From Stieleria sp. JC731 (lineage in GTDB: Bacteria; Planctomycetota; Planctomycetia; Pirellulales; Pirellulaceae): 64,000 nucleotides of DNA. The stretch lies in assembly GCF_020966635.1 (NCBI RefSeq), contig NZ_JAJKFQ010000002.1, positions 620,001 to 684,000 of the forward strand. The letters are read 5' to 3'. The notes beneath the pieces were generated by a model, which was not told the DNA's origin, did not search any database, and saw nothing but the letters and a program-made list of their open reading frames with translations. How positions within the stretch are numbered: the stretch's first letter is position 1; the number at the start of each line of letters is the position of its first letter. Made by a program: the position numbers and the translations under genes. Positions 10,024 through 19,110 of this stretch are shown here, in pieces.

Positions 10024-10917
10024 ATGACCGCCAAAATGAGTCCCTCCGCAGATACGCTGAAACAAGCGCTGTTGGACCGGGCTGATGAATTGGCGATGCT
10101 TCCCGCCGTCGCAAGTGAAGCATTGCAGCTGGCCAACGATCCGGAATGCAAAACGGATGAATTGGCGAGCGTAATCGAACGCGATGTCAAGCTGGCGACC
10201 GAAACACTTTCGATGAGCAACAGTGTGATCTTCTCGGCAAGCGTGCCGGTTGTAAGTCTCCGCCAAGCTGTCGTACGACTGGGACTAAAGCAGGTTCGTA
10301 ACTTAATCATCAGCTCCAGTGCCGCCAGCTTGATGAAGAACATGAACCTGGAACAGGAATGGGTTCGCGAGATCATTTGGCAACACAGCTTTCGTACCGC
10401 AACGGTCGCGAGCTACTTGAATCAAAAAATTCGCTTCGGTTTTGATGGTGAGGAATTCACCGCCGGACTGCTACACGACTTCGGTCGCCTATTGCTTGCC
10501 GTTGCCGCACCGGAAGACTTCGCCGAAGCAGACCCAATGTCGTTCGAAGAAGAAAGCGAATTCCTTTCCCGTGAACGAAATGTCCTCGGCACCGACCATT
10601 GCCAGTTCGGTGCTTGGTTCGCCGAATACAACAAATTGCCGCGTTCATTGGTTTCGGTGATTGAACTTCATCACCTGCCAGAAACGCACCACCCCAACCA
10701 AAAACTGATCGCGTTGGTCGCAGCGGCTGACCACCTCGCCAGCCACTTCCAACGATTCGACGCCGACAACGATTACGACATCGGCTTGAACCGTGGTGCT
10801 CACGCGCTGTCAAAGTTGGGGTATCCAGAATTGCTCGAGAACCGTGATCAAGTGATTGATGAAATCCTTGAAGGCGTGCTCAACGAAGCCAGTTCAAGCA
10901 ACTCCGAACTTGCATAA
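10024..10917 (+). CDS. HDOD domain signalling protein
   Basis: 297 residues from ATG 10024, preceded by AAAAAGGAATTCC; a GTG 36 bases upstream has no such site. Nearly the whole protein is an HDOD domain, a relative of HD phosphohydrolases that usually lacks catalysis: LPAVASEALQLANDP near the start, SVVSLRQAVVRLGLKQV-type helix, and LLHDFGRLLLA with part of an HD pair retained. HDOD proteins are common in chemotaxis and two-component clusters but the mechanism is poorly known. Between cheY and cheB, 20 bases before cheB, so it is likely cotranscribed with both. Confidence 0.88.
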   Translation: MTAKMSPSADTLKQALLDRADELAMLPAVASEALQLANDPECKTDELASVIERDVKLATETLSMSNSVIFSASVPVVSLRQAVVRLGLKQVRNLIISSSAASLMKNMNLEQEWVREIIWQHSFRTATVASYLNQKIRFGFDGEEFTAGLLHDFGRLLLAVAAPEDFAEADPMSFEEESEFLSRERNVLGTDHCQFGAWFAEYNKLPRSLVSVIELHHLPETHHPNQKLIALVAAADHLASHFQRFDADNDYDIGLNRGAHALSKLGYPELLENRDQVIDEILEGVLNEASSSNSELA

Positions 10918-10937
10918 ACGGCGGAGAACGAAAGTCC

Positions 10938-12086
10938 ATGACTAGTGAAATTCGAGTCTTGCTTTGTGACGATTCGTCGGTAATGCGGCGACTGCTCAGG
11001 GCGACGATGCAAAGCGAACCGTGCTTGAACGTTGTATTCGAGGCCGAGAACGGTCTCGATGCAGTCAAGAACGTCACGCGTGTGAAGCCTGACGTCATCA
11101 TCATGGATGTCGAAATGCCAATCATGGACGGCGTCGATGCTGTTCGTGAAATCCGTAAACTGTCGCGTTCCGTCCCGATCATCATGTTTAGTTCGCTTAC
11201 CAGCCGAGGCGCCGAAGCATCGCTTGACGCGATCGAAGCGGGTGCATCGGACTTCGCGACGAAACCTGTCGGTGCCGGACATATCACCAAAGCCATGGCT
11301 TCGGTACGTCGGGACTTGATCCCGAAGGTGCTGCAGTGGTCGCGGCGCGGTGCGCTCGAACAGCCGGTCCCCTTCAAATATGAACCCCGACCATCCGAAA
11401 ACAGCAGCCCTGCCGTTTCCAACGGTGCTGCCACCCAACCATCCGCCGCACCTGGTGCGGCGAAAGCAAGTTTTTCCTCGCGAACATCCAACGCGATCAG
11501 TGCGATCGGAGTCGGTGTCTCCACGGGAGGCCCTCAGGCACTCGCGAAACTGCTGACCGGATTGCCAAAAGACCTGCCTGTGCCTGTCCTGATTGTTCAG
11601 CACATGCCTCCTGTGTTTACAGGGTTGCTGGCCGACCGATTGGCGTCACAAACCGGGCATCAGGTCCGTGAAGCGACCGACGGAGACGAGCTCAAACCCG
11701 GAACAGTGTTACTTGCTCCCGGCGACTATCACATGCGTGTGTCGTCAGACAAGACAAACTTCTGCGTTCGTTTAGATCAGGGACCGGCCGAGAATTCGTG
11801 CCGGCCCGCTGTCGACCCGCTGTTTACTTCCATTGCGGAAAGCTATGGGGATCACGGGCTGGGAATCATTTTGACTGGCATGGGCCAGGACGGTGCCTTT
11901 GGCGCCAAACGGTTACGTGAATGCGGCGGATTGGTGTTCGCACAAGACCAAGAATCAAGCGTCGTCTGGGGAATGCCCGGGCAAGTTGTGAAAGCCGGTC
12001 TTGCCAACAAGGTCTTCTCCATTGACCAGATGGCGGACGAAGTCACTCGATTGGTTCTTGCCGGACAACCGGCAAGCATCACTTGA
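10938..12086 (+). CDS. cheB: Protein-glutamate methylesterase/deamidase CheB
   Basis: 382 residues: receiver domain 1-120 with acidic D11-D12 and phosphoacceptor D57 (VIIMDVEMPIMDG), a proline/alanine-rich linker, then the methylesterase domain. The catalytic Ser is in GVSTGGPQAL, His in VQHMPPVFTG and Asp in GMGQDGA. It removes methyl groups from receptor glutamates and so resets sensitivity, activated by CheA phosphorylation. It opposes CheR encoded directly downstream (25 bases). Confidence 0.95.
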   Translation: MTSEIRVLLCDDSSVMRRLLRATMQSEPCLNVVFEAENGLDAVKNVTRVKPDVIIMDVEMPIMDGVDAVREIRKLSRSVPIIMFSSLTSRGAEASLDAIEAGASDFATKPVGAGHITKAMASVRRDLIPKVLQWSRRGALEQPVPFKYEPRPSENSSPAVSNGAATQPSAAPGAAKASFSSRTSNAISAIGVGVSTGGPQALAKLLTGLPKDLPVPVLIVQHMPPVFTGLLADRLASQTGHQVREATDGDELKPGTVLLAPGDYHMRVSSDKTNFCVRLDQGPAENSCRPAVDPLFTSIAESYGDHGLGIILTGMGQDGAFGAKRLRECGGLVFAQDQESSVVWGMPGQVVKAGLANKVFSIDQMADEVTRLVLAGQPASIT

Positions 12087-12111
12087 TCACCTACGGGGAA
12101 TAGAGACAACG

Positions 12112-12936
12112 ATGGCCCTTGCTACAGCAGACATAGACTTTCTTCGCGATCTTGTTGCCCAACATTCGGGTAATGTGATCGCGCCACGCCAGGTCTACAT
12201 GCTCGAACAACGTCTAACGCCACTGGCGGGAACGATCGGGCTCAATGACGTATCAGCGTTGGTCGCGAAACTTCGCGCTACTAACGACCGATCGCTTTCC
12301 ACACAAGTCGCCGAAGCGGTCACCGTCAACGAAACCAGCTTCTTCCGAGACATGCATGTTTTCGAAGCACTTCGAAAATCAGTGCTTCCGGAATTGATGA
12401 AACGTAACGAAAAGTCAAAGGAGATTCGGATTTGGTGCGCCGCCTGCTCCAGCGGACAAGAACCTTATTCGACGGCGATGGTGATTCGGGAACACTTCCC
12501 ACAACTGGCCACTTGGAAAGTCAGTATCACAGCGACCGACCTATCCGAAGACATGTTAACGAAATCACGTTCGGGTGCTTACTCCCAACTCGAAGTCAAC
12601 CGTGGCCTACCCGCGAAAAGCCTGGTGCGGTACTTCGAACGCAAGGGCGCTTTGTGGGCGGCCAAACGTGAACTGACGGAGTTAATTGACTTCCGTCGGT
12701 TAAACCTCACAACCCCTTGGCCATTTCTCGGACAGTTTGACATCATCTTCATTCGCAACGTCCTAATCTATTTTGACCAACGTACTAAGACTGACATCTT
12801 GACGCGAATGCGGCGAGCACTGCGGTCGGATGGGTACCTATTTATTGGCGCTGCCGAAACGATGATCGGTCTTAACGTTCCCTATCAGAGGACTGAAATT
12901 GATGCAACCGTTTGCTATCGACCAAACAGCCAGTGA
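12112..12936 (+). CDS. cheR: Chemotaxis protein methyltransferase CheR
   Basis: 274 residues from ATG 12112, with CGGGGAATAGAG upstream; a longer in-frame reading inside cheB is not used. N-terminal helical CheR domain (LVAQHSGNVIA; EAVTVNETSFFRD), then the SAM-binding Rossmann core with WCAACSSGQEPYS and FDIIFIRNVLIYF. It methylates receptor glutamates with S-adenosylmethionine. The 3' end overlaps the CheX-like gene by 35 bases, pointing to translational coupling. No C-terminal pentapeptide-binding or TPR extension is present. Confidence 0.94.
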   Translation: MALATADIDFLRDLVAQHSGNVIAPRQVYMLEQRLTPLAGTIGLNDVSALVAKLRATNDRSLSTQVAEAVTVNETSFFRDMHVFEALRKSVLPELMKRNEKSKEIRIWCAACSSGQEPYSTAMVIREHFPQLATWKVSITATDLSEDMLTKSRSGAYSQLEVNRGLPAKSLVRYFERKGALWAAKRELTELIDFRRLNLTTPWPFLGQFDIIFIRNVLIYFDQRTKTDILTRMRRALRSDGYLFIGAAETMIGLNVPYQRTEIDATVCYRPNSQ

Positions 12937-13390
12937 GCCGAACGAAAACGACACCACGCCTGTGACGGTCGATCTGATCGCACAAATGGTCGACAACTTG
13001 TTCACAGCAATGCTGGAACTTGATATCGATTCATCACCGGTGGAACCTCCGCAGCTGAGTGACGAAACACTCTCTGCAACGGTTCAAGTCAGTGGCGATC
13101 GAAATGCGATCATCCAAGTTTTCGCCTCGCATGATTTGGCTACCAAAATCGCAACTGCCATGTTCGCGATCGAAGCCGAAGAGCTTGCCGAAGAAGAAAT
13201 CCTTGATGCACTTGGCGAAGTCGTGAACGTCATTGGCGGAAACGTCAAAGGCATCTTCGATCAAGAATGTGCCTTGTCGCTGCCGTGCGTCGGAGTCATT
13301 CAACAGCCACTGCCCGAGGACGCGATGACTGTCGCTTTCGACTTAGGCGGTGAAGCAATCACTGTTCTGTTCAAAGAACGCACTAAATAA
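12902..13390 (+). CDS. cheX: CheX-like CheY-P phosphatase
   Basis: 162 residues from ATG 12902 (a TTG sits one codon earlier), beginning inside the end of cheR. The CheC/CheX/FliY signature D/S-x3-E-x2-N is present as D102, E106, N109 (LDALGEVVNVIGGN), followed by a proline about 19 residues later (P128). In the family the Glu and Asn side chains position water to dephosphorylate CheY-P. Only one such motif is present, as in CheX rather than CheC. It likely ends the signal carried by one or both CheY proteins in the cluster. Confidence 0.85.
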   Translation: MQPFAIDQTASEPNENDTTPVTVDLIAQMVDNLFTAMLELDIDSSPVEPPQLSDETLSATVQVSGDRNAIIQVFASHDLATKIATAMFAIEAEELAEEEILDALGEVVNVIGGNVKGIFDQECALSLPCVGVIQQPLPEDAMTVAFDLGGEAITVLFKERTK

Positions 13391-13459
13391 ATCATTCCCC
13401 CGTTTCCAATGCCGAGGCAGCTCCAGCCTGCGGTTTAAATGTTTTCAGAAGGAAGTTAG

Positions 13460-13822
13460 ATGAAAATCTTAATTGTTGACGACAGCAAAGCGATGCGAAT
13501 GATCGTTTCTCGCACGCTGAAACAAACCGACATAGGAAATTTCACTGTCATCGAAGCGGGAAGCGGTGTTGAGGCATTGGAAAAGCTGGAAAGCGAATCT
13601 CCCGACTTGATCCTCTCAGACTGGAACATGCCAGAAATGAAAGGGATCGAGTTGCTACAGAAGGTTCGTGAAGCCGGTAATAACATTCGCTTCGGCTTTA
13701 TCACTTCAGAAAGCTCCGCCGAAACTCGCAAACAAGCGACCGAAGCAGGTGCGGCTTTCTTGGTGACCAAACCCTTCACCGCCGATTCGATTCAGGCCGC
13801 TTTGGAACCTATCCTTTCCTAG
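13460..13822 (+). CDS. cheY: Second CheY-like response regulator
   Basis: 120 residues, receiver only: acidic D7-D8 (ILIVDDSKAMRM), phosphoacceptor D54 (LILSDWNMPEMKG), Thr/Ser switch in GFITSESS and Lys in LVTKPF. Preceded by AGAAGGAAG at a good distance. It follows the CheX-like gene by 69 bases. With two CheYs and two CheX-like proteins, one may be the output and the other a phosphate sink; the sequence does not say which. Confidence 0.93.
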   Translation: MKILIVDDSKAMRMIVSRTLKQTDIGNFTVIEAGSGVEALEKLESESPDLILSDWNMPEMKGIELLQKVREAGNNIRFGFITSESSAETRKQATEAGAAFLVTKPFTADSIQAALEPILS

Positions 13823-13902
13823 TACCGCGGTCTGCCACCAATCCAACATGCGGTATCCAACTGCATGTCCCTTTCCCTATTTTGAATCTCGGAAGAACTA
13901 TC

Positions 13903-14364
13903 ATGACCACTGCAAGTTCAAATATTTCCGCCGAAGATGTCGGCTCATTCTTCAAGAACCTTCTCGGACTGCAAATCAAAGCCTGCGATAGCGACGGTGA
14001 AGTCACTCCAGGTGCAGTCGCCGTCTATGCAGACAGCGAAGGCAATCCAGCCGGCTACATCGTGACCGATGTTGCCTGTGCTGCGACTCTTGGCGCCGCC
14101 TTGACACAAATCCCTCCTGGGATCGTCAAGGAAAGCATCCAAACCGGACAGATCAGCGAAAACATCCGCGAAAACATCGGTGAGGTGTTCAACATCTCGA
14201 CGAACCTGCTGCCCTCGCATCAGTCAAAACACTTGGGTCTTAAAAGCACTGACTTTGATGGCGGAATCGAATTGCCTTCGCCAGACAAAGTTACCTTTGA
14301 CCACACGTTCGAACTGGACGTGCAGCGATACGGCAAAGGCAAGATGCGCTTGATCGAGTGCTAG
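13903..14364 (+). CDS. Probable second CheX/CheC-like protein
   Basis: 153 residues from ATG 13903 with GGAAG upstream. Not a clear family match over its length, but residues 88-100 (IRENIGEVFNIST) repeat the CheX pattern: E90, E94 and N97 fit E-x3-E-x2-N exactly, at the same relative place as in the CheX gene 1 kb upstream. The protein is small, soluble and acidic, with alternating strands and helices as in the CheC fold. Position as last gene of the chemotaxis cluster supports a role in receiver dephosphorylation. The assignment is inference from motif and context. A 10-bp-stem hairpin follows 13 bases after the stop. Confidence 0.55.
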   Translation: MTTASSNISAEDVGSFFKNLLGLQIKACDSDGEVTPGAVAVYADSEGNPAGYIVTDVACAATLGAALTQIPPGIVKESIQTGQISENIRENIGEVFNISTNLLPSHQSKHLGLKSTDFDGGIELPSPDKVTFDHTFELDVQRYGKGKMRLIEC

Positions 14365-14955
14365 TTTGAATTCGGCCGCAATGCCGGATTGATACAGCCC
14401 TCACGCTACATACCGGCATTGCTAACGATTTGAAAACACGGCTTTGATTTTCACTGCCTCGGTGCTCCCGATTGCTGATTGCTAATCAACGGTTGCTGAT
14501 CACATAGCGATCGTGATGCAAGAAACCTTCAACGCATGCTTTATCGATCAGCGTTGAAGCGATGCAGCGGAAGCGACGTACTCTCGATAGGCCAACCATT
14601 GCCCCGACCGTGGGCAAACCCCAGGCCCAGCAGCGTAAGTCAAGCTTCCTCCTGCAAGCGATCAAACTGGCCGCCTTCCTCAGTTGAACAACAGATCGTT
14701 CTGGCTGTTCGTTTCAACCATTGACAACACTTTCGATGCCGGATAGCTGTGACAGTGGACGCGGCTATCCGGCATTCGATCCGGACATCGCCGAACGGTT
14801 GTCATACAGCGATCAATTCTTTTGTGGCCTTTGCCACCCCGGTCATATCACGCATCAAAATATGCGTGTTCTTTGTGATCGCGAGTCAGAAGTTCAGATC
14901 AGAGAAGCTTCTTCGCCACAATGAATCGCCGCTAACATGCCCAAGCCACAGTCTG
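14365..14955. other. Gap between the chemotaxis cluster and the deacetylase gene
   Basis: 591 bases between genes that converge on it (chemotaxis cluster on +, polysaccharide pair on -). Apart from the hairpin at 14378-14422 I see nothing: the short frames at 14536-14961 carry no recognisable motif and no ribosome binding site. Confidence 0.5.
14378..14422 (+). terminator. Hairpin closing the chemotaxis cluster, no T-tract
   Basis: GCAATGCCGG at 14378-14387 and its perfect complement at 14413-14422, 10 base pairs with a 25-base loop, starting 13 bases after the last che-cluster stop. No clear T-run follows. A transcription end or RNA-protecting structure is likely. Confidence 0.5.
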
Positions 14956-15798
14956 CTATGACTGCGAATCTCTGAACTGAAAATCCAGTCCCACAGAAAC
15001 CTTCCTAGGATCGACCGTCATCCAGTTTTTGAACCGGATGAAATCAGGGTCACCATGAATCCTTTGGATATGAAACGGATCGTTCCCGCAAAAGTTATAC
15101 GCTCCGTAGGCACTGCAGACGCCTTCCATCCCTGCCTGGCGTAGCAATTCCACAGCCGCGCGAGTCATGTTTTCTGGCTTGCCATAGGGAAACGCAAAGT
15201 ACCGGATAGGTCGGTCAATCATCCGCGCCAACTCTTCGGTCGCCGTCAGGATTTCATCGGCCAGCTCCTCCGGATCGGTGATGCTTCCTACATCGCAGTG
15301 ACTTCGCGTATGCGCTCCAATTTCGACACCTTGCTCAGCCATCCAGCGAATCTGCTCGACCGTATTGATCGGCAGCGGAACACCTCGCTGAACATCATGC
15401 GGAAAGGGCGTGTTCTGGGTAACAAAATCCAAGGTGACGAAGTATGTCGTTGGGATTCCCATCTCCAGCAACAGCGGAATCGCAAACTCCACGTTCTCGG
15501 CATACCCGTCATCAAACGTCACTGTGGCGGTGGTTCGATGATTTTCCGCTAGGCCAATCTTTCGCTGAACCTCTTGAAGCGAAACGACTTCCAAGTTTTC
15601 GGAAACCCAGCGCATCTGCCGTTCAAATTCGGCTCTTGAGATTGTCCAAGGGTTGGGATGCTGATCGGCAACCCGATGATAGAAAAGGACACACATCGGC
15701 GCGCGACCTTCCTGCTCCAGCTTTCCTCGATAGTGCTTTCGCAACCATGAGGTGCCAGCGTAGTAAGCGTGCAGTCCGAATTGGCGTGTGTCTAACAT
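14956..15798 (-). CDS. Polysaccharide deacetylase (NodB homology) protein
   Basis: 280 residues. NodB-type carbohydrate esterase 4 motifs are present: TFDDGY (metal and catalytic Asp), HTRSH (metal histidines), and FAFPYGKPENM. The family removes acetyl groups from N-acetylglucosamine-containing polysaccharides; here probably an exopolysaccharide intermediate. No signal peptide is seen, so it may act in the cytoplasm or be peripheral. Its ATG is one base after the TAA of the upstream acetyltransferase gene, a tight coupling that suggests both work on the same sugar polymer. Confidence 0.88.
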   Translation of the reverse strand: MLDTRQFGLHAYYAGTSWLRKHYRGKLEQEGRAPMCVLFYHRVADQHPNPWTISRAEFERQMRWVSENLEVVSLQEVQRKIGLAENHRTTATVTFDDGYAENVEFAIPLLLEMGIPTTYFVTLDFVTQNTPFPHDVQRGVPLPINTVEQIRWMAEQGVEIGAHTRSHCDVGSITDPEELADEILTATEELARMIDRPIRYFAFPYGKPENMTRAAVELLRQAGMEGVCSAYGAYNFCGNDPFHIQRIHGDPDFIRFKNWMTVDPRKVSVGLDFQFRDSQS

Positions 15799-15799
15799 C

Positions 15800-16912
15800 T
15801 TAGCTTCGGGGGGTGCCGACTCCGAAACTGTGTTTCATCAGGTTTTTAAACGTCACTCCAGTTTTCAGAAACTGTTGACGCACACGAGCACGACCCGTGG
15901 GGCTATACGATCGAATCACCGTTGTCGGAACGACCTCGGCTCGCCATCGCAACTTGTAGGGCTCGTCTCCGCGCATCATGTCAAACTTGGTTCGACCAGC
16001 CTGAATCGATTCGCGGATCGTATGACAAAACACACTCAGCCCCGGTCGCAAGTGCGACATTTCCGGATCCATCCCGGACTGATAGAAATACCATCCGTCT
16101 GCATCCGCCACAGCGAAATGAGCGCAGATGGGTTTGCCTTCGGCGAAAGCAATCAAGAATTGCAGGTATCCAGCATCCAAAAGCCTTGCCGACGCCGTTC
16201 GCAAAAACGTTTCGAAGTTCGGAAAGTCAAAGCAGTTCGATGTACCTGCATCGTCACGACGTTTGCGGTGTAGTTCAATAAAGTCTGACCAATGCCGATC
16301 AAGTTCACTGACAGACGTGATCCGCACCAGATCGATTGTTCCGTCATCAATGCTTTTTAAAGACTGTCGAATTTCACGTCGACCACTTTTCGACCGACGC
16401 TGCACATAGTCTTCCCATGTCGCTGGTAAATCGACCGCATAGCAGGGATCACCGGCTGAGGTCTCGACTTCCAACTGTGAATCGCGCATCGCGCCGGTCA
16501 ACTTGGCGATCGTCTTATCCGCTTCATCCGCACCAATCAATTCCATCGTATCCCACAAAGTGCGATGCAACGGGTTGATCAACCACTGGGCGATCATCTG
16601 ACCAAAAGTGGAAGCATTCTCTGGACGCACCAATAGAGAAAGGTGGTCCGAGCAAGCCTTTCCAGACCCGATAAAGACAAGGGTTCGACCGCCACAAGGA
16701 CGACGCTCCAAACACCAGGGTGCAATCCCAATCACTTGGTCTTCGTTGTACAAAACCAAGATAAATGGCTGGTAGGTTGAAGCGAAACACTCCAACCAGC
16801 TTCCCATCCATTCCCAACGTTGTAGCGGGTGCGTGGCCAGCTGATTGACTTGATCGATTAAATCGTCTGACAAGCATGCCAAGTTGTCGATCAGCTCGAT
16901 ACGGAGTGCCAT
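15800..16912 (-). CDS. CelD/BcsL-family GNAT acetyltransferase
   Basis: 370 residues from ATG 16912 (MALRIELIDN); a TTG 13 codons upstream is possible but has no ribosome binding site. The fold is a double GNAT: first half with PLQRWEWMGSWLECF and IGIAPWCLE, second half the PF13480 core with FIELHRKRRDDAG, ICAHFAVADADGWYFYQSGMD and KFDMMRGDEPYKLRW. Relatives acetylate sugars or transfer aminoacyl groups in envelope polysaccharide synthesis and are typical of exopolysaccharide loci. It is coupled to the deacetylase downstream and divergent from the flippase gene at 17342, so the three genes probably form one envelope polysaccharide locus. Confidence 0.8.
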   Translation of the reverse strand: MALRIELIDNLACLSDDLIDQVNQLATHPLQRWEWMGSWLECFASTYQPFILVLYNEDQVIGIAPWCLERRPCGGRTLVFIGSGKACSDHLSLLVRPENASTFGQMIAQWLINPLHRTLWDTMELIGADEADKTIAKLTGAMRDSQLEVETSAGDPCYAVDLPATWEDYVQRRSKSGRREIRQSLKSIDDGTIDLVRITSVSELDRHWSDFIELHRKRRDDAGTSNCFDFPNFETFLRTASARLLDAGYLQFLIAFAEGKPICAHFAVADADGWYFYQSGMDPEMSHLRPGLSVFCHTIRESIQAGRTKFDMMRGDEPYKLRWRAEVVPTTVIRSYSPTGRARVRQQFLKTGVTFKNLMKHSFGVGTPRS

Positions 16913-17341
16913 CTTGCTTGCCTTTGAGGGTGACCCGGCGGGGCGAGTCAACGCGGTTTGTCGTAGGTGGTGAAGACTAAAAGCTAGAATGTAAATGGGA
17001 TCGGGATTTCACCTTTCCCAGACGGTCGCTTGGAAGGACGTCGTTGCGTCAAATGTGGGATACCCTCTAAAAGAGGCAAACGATCACAGGCCTCCTGAAG
17101 GTGATGATTTGGGGTCTCGTTGATCAAAGCCCACCGTTGTCGGAAAAACCGACACAATCACCCATGCATCCGGCAACCTTGAAACGTTGGCAAACCCGTC
17201 ACCGACTCTCTCCCCTTTGTCACGACGTAGCGTTCCAGCAACATCTTGCCCACGCGCCCTGTTTAACTCATGCGCGAAGCGGTCCGAAAACATAAACCAT
17301 CGCGATCCGAAAAACGGATTCGGGCTTCCTCCGGGGGGAAC
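16913..17341. promoter_or_regulatory. Divergent intergenic region of the polysaccharide locus
   Basis: 429 bases between the divergent acetyltransferase and flippase genes. It must carry promoters for both directions, but I cannot point to convincing -35/-10 pairs. No RNA gene or repeat was seen. GGGGGGAA at 17334-17341 is the ribosome binding site that fixes the flippase start. Confidence 0.4.
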
Positions 17342-18910
17342 ATGAGCCAAGCGACGCCCGATTCGATTGAAACATCAGTAGCTCAGCACGTCGCAGCCGT
17401 TGAGCCCAATTCAGCTATTGAGCCCGACTCTGCAAGGCTGCACAGTGCAGCCGACACGTTTTCCAAAAGCGTGATGCTGATCGCTTGCTTGATGATCGTC
17501 CAACGTGCGATCGGGTTTATACGCAGCTTTTATGTTTGCGGTGCGTTGCCGGCGGACGAAGTCGGCCAATGGGATTTGGCGTTTAACTTTCTGATGTTGG
17601 CCGCACCGGTAACGGTCTTAGGAATCCCTGGCTCGTTCGGGCGTTTCTTGGCAAAGTACGAATCCGGTGGACAGCAGACGCGTTTTCTCTCGCGGACCCT
17701 GGTCGCTTGCCTTGGACTGACCGTGCTGTCTTGTAGCAGCCTGTGGATTTTTTCTGAAGTCGTCGCGACCTACTTCTTCGGTGATGCCGAATATCGGTCA
17801 CTGGTACGACTGCTGGCTGCAGGATTGCCGGTGGTCATTTTCTTCAACTTTGCGACCAGCTGGTTTAGTGCAAAACGGTTGAATCGTTTTGTTTTCAGAA
17901 TTCAATTTACCCAGACACTTTTCTTCGCGCTCGCCTGTGTTGCCACCCTGCAGCTATTTGACGTTTCGGCGCAATGGGTGGTCGTGTCCTATCTTGGATC
18001 TTGCTTGGTTGGCGTCATCTTGGCATCCGGCTATGCGTTTGTTGATCGGCACCCAAGCATCGAAGCTGATGATTCGAAGACGGATTGCTCGGACCGTTTT
18101 TGGCGACGATTGCTTCCCTTTGCCATGTGGGTTTGGGTCGGAAACGCATTGGAAAACCTTTTCTCACTTTGCGACCGAATGTTGCTCGTCAACTTTTATC
18201 CCGACACCACGATCGACGTTCAGTACTTGATCGGGCAATATCACACCGCATGCGTGTTCCCTCTGCTGCTGATGTCGATCGGAGCGATGGCGGCGTCAAC
18301 CGGGATGCCCTATCTGGCCAAGGACTGGGAAGACGGTCACAAAGACGAGGTTGCTTCACGGATGAATTTGATGATGAAAGCAGTGGGATTGGTCTGTCTG
18401 TTCGGTTCAGTCGCGGTTCTGTTGGTAGCCCCAATCTTGTTCGGCGAACTTTGGAAAAACAAGTTCACGCTCGGAGAAGCACTGCTACCAATGACGCTTT
18501 GCTTCTGCTCGATCGGTGCACTTTCAACAGTCACTCAGAACTACATTTGGTGCATCGAGAAAGCCTGGATCACCAGCTGCTTTGTCCTTCTTGGTTTGGT
18601 TGTCAATTTTGCTTGCGGCTACGTCCTGATCGAACGCTTTGGGATTGACGGTGTCGTCGGATCAACGCTGATTGCGCATCTAGTTGTGCTACTTGGAGTG
18701 TTCGGTATCTGCAGGGCTCATCAATTGAAGATCGATGCCGGAGTTATCTTGATCTTTATCGCATTGCTCGGTGTCTCTACTGGAAAAGCGTCTGCGTTTG
18801 CAGGGTTTGGAATGATTGTTCTTTTGCTCGTTAAGTCTTCGCTCATCATCGATGCTCAACTACGGCAATCGCTAGTCGAACAAGTCAGTCGACGTCTACG
18901 GCTCTCTTAG
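17342..18910 (+). CDS. Polysaccharide flippase (Wzx/MATE-like, MOP superfamily)
   Basis: 522 residues from ATG 17342, next to a strong GGGGGGAA site; the longer frame to 17270 is basic and unlike a membrane protein. About 12-14 hydrophobic segments run through the protein after a 40-residue polar N-tail, with the family opening IACLMIVQRAIGFIRSFYVC and GQWDLAFNFLMLAAPV, and long loops placed as in oligosaccharide flippases of the MOP superfamily. It would move lipid-linked oligosaccharides across the inner membrane. The divergent deacetylase/acetyltransferase pair supports an exopolysaccharide role; no polymerase or glycosyltransferase is adjacent. Confidence 0.85.
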   Translation: MSQATPDSIETSVAQHVAAVEPNSAIEPDSARLHSAADTFSKSVMLIACLMIVQRAIGFIRSFYVCGALPADEVGQWDLAFNFLMLAAPVTVLGIPGSFGRFLAKYESGGQQTRFLSRTLVACLGLTVLSCSSLWIFSEVVATYFFGDAEYRSLVRLLAAGLPVVIFFNFATSWFSAKRLNRFVFRIQFTQTLFFALACVATLQLFDVSAQWVVVSYLGSCLVGVILASGYAFVDRHPSIEADDSKTDCSDRFWRRLLPFAMWVWVGNALENLFSLCDRMLLVNFYPDTTIDVQYLIGQYHTACVFPLLLMSIGAMAASTGMPYLAKDWEDGHKDEVASRMNLMMKAVGLVCLFGSVAVLLVAPILFGELWKNKFTLGEALLPMTLCFCSIGALSTVTQNYIWCIEKAWITSCFVLLGLVVNFACGYVLIERFGIDGVVGSTLIAHLVVLLGVFGICRAHQLKIDAGVILIFIALLGVSTGKASAFAGFGMIVLLLVKSSLIIDAQLRQSLVEQVSRRLRLS

Positions 18911-18964
18911 ATCTGCGTCACTTTCGCAGGACACAGCGTTTGCCGAACCTAGCTTCCGCAATTG

Positions 18965-19012
18965 TTTGAAATGAGACTCATGTGAGCTCGATCACATTGC
19001 AAACGTTTCAAA
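18965..19012. promoter_or_regulatory. Nested palindrome with a perfect CRP/FNR-type half-site pair
   Basis: TGTGAGCTCGATCACA at 18981-18996 is an exact TGTGA-N6-TCACA operator, the CRP consensus. Outer arms TTTGAAA (18965-18971) and TTTCAAA (19006-19012) are symmetric about the same centre (18988.5). It is 115 bases before the E1-like gene and 55 bases after the flippase stop, so it could be an operator or a gene-end hairpin. Confidence 0.5.
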
Positions 19013-19110
19013 TGAAAGAAAACATCATTTCGTCTGGCTAGCCCGTGGGGATCACCAACGGTTAAAGTGGATACTTCTCCATCGCTTGACCGCTTACCCA
19101 GTACGACGGC

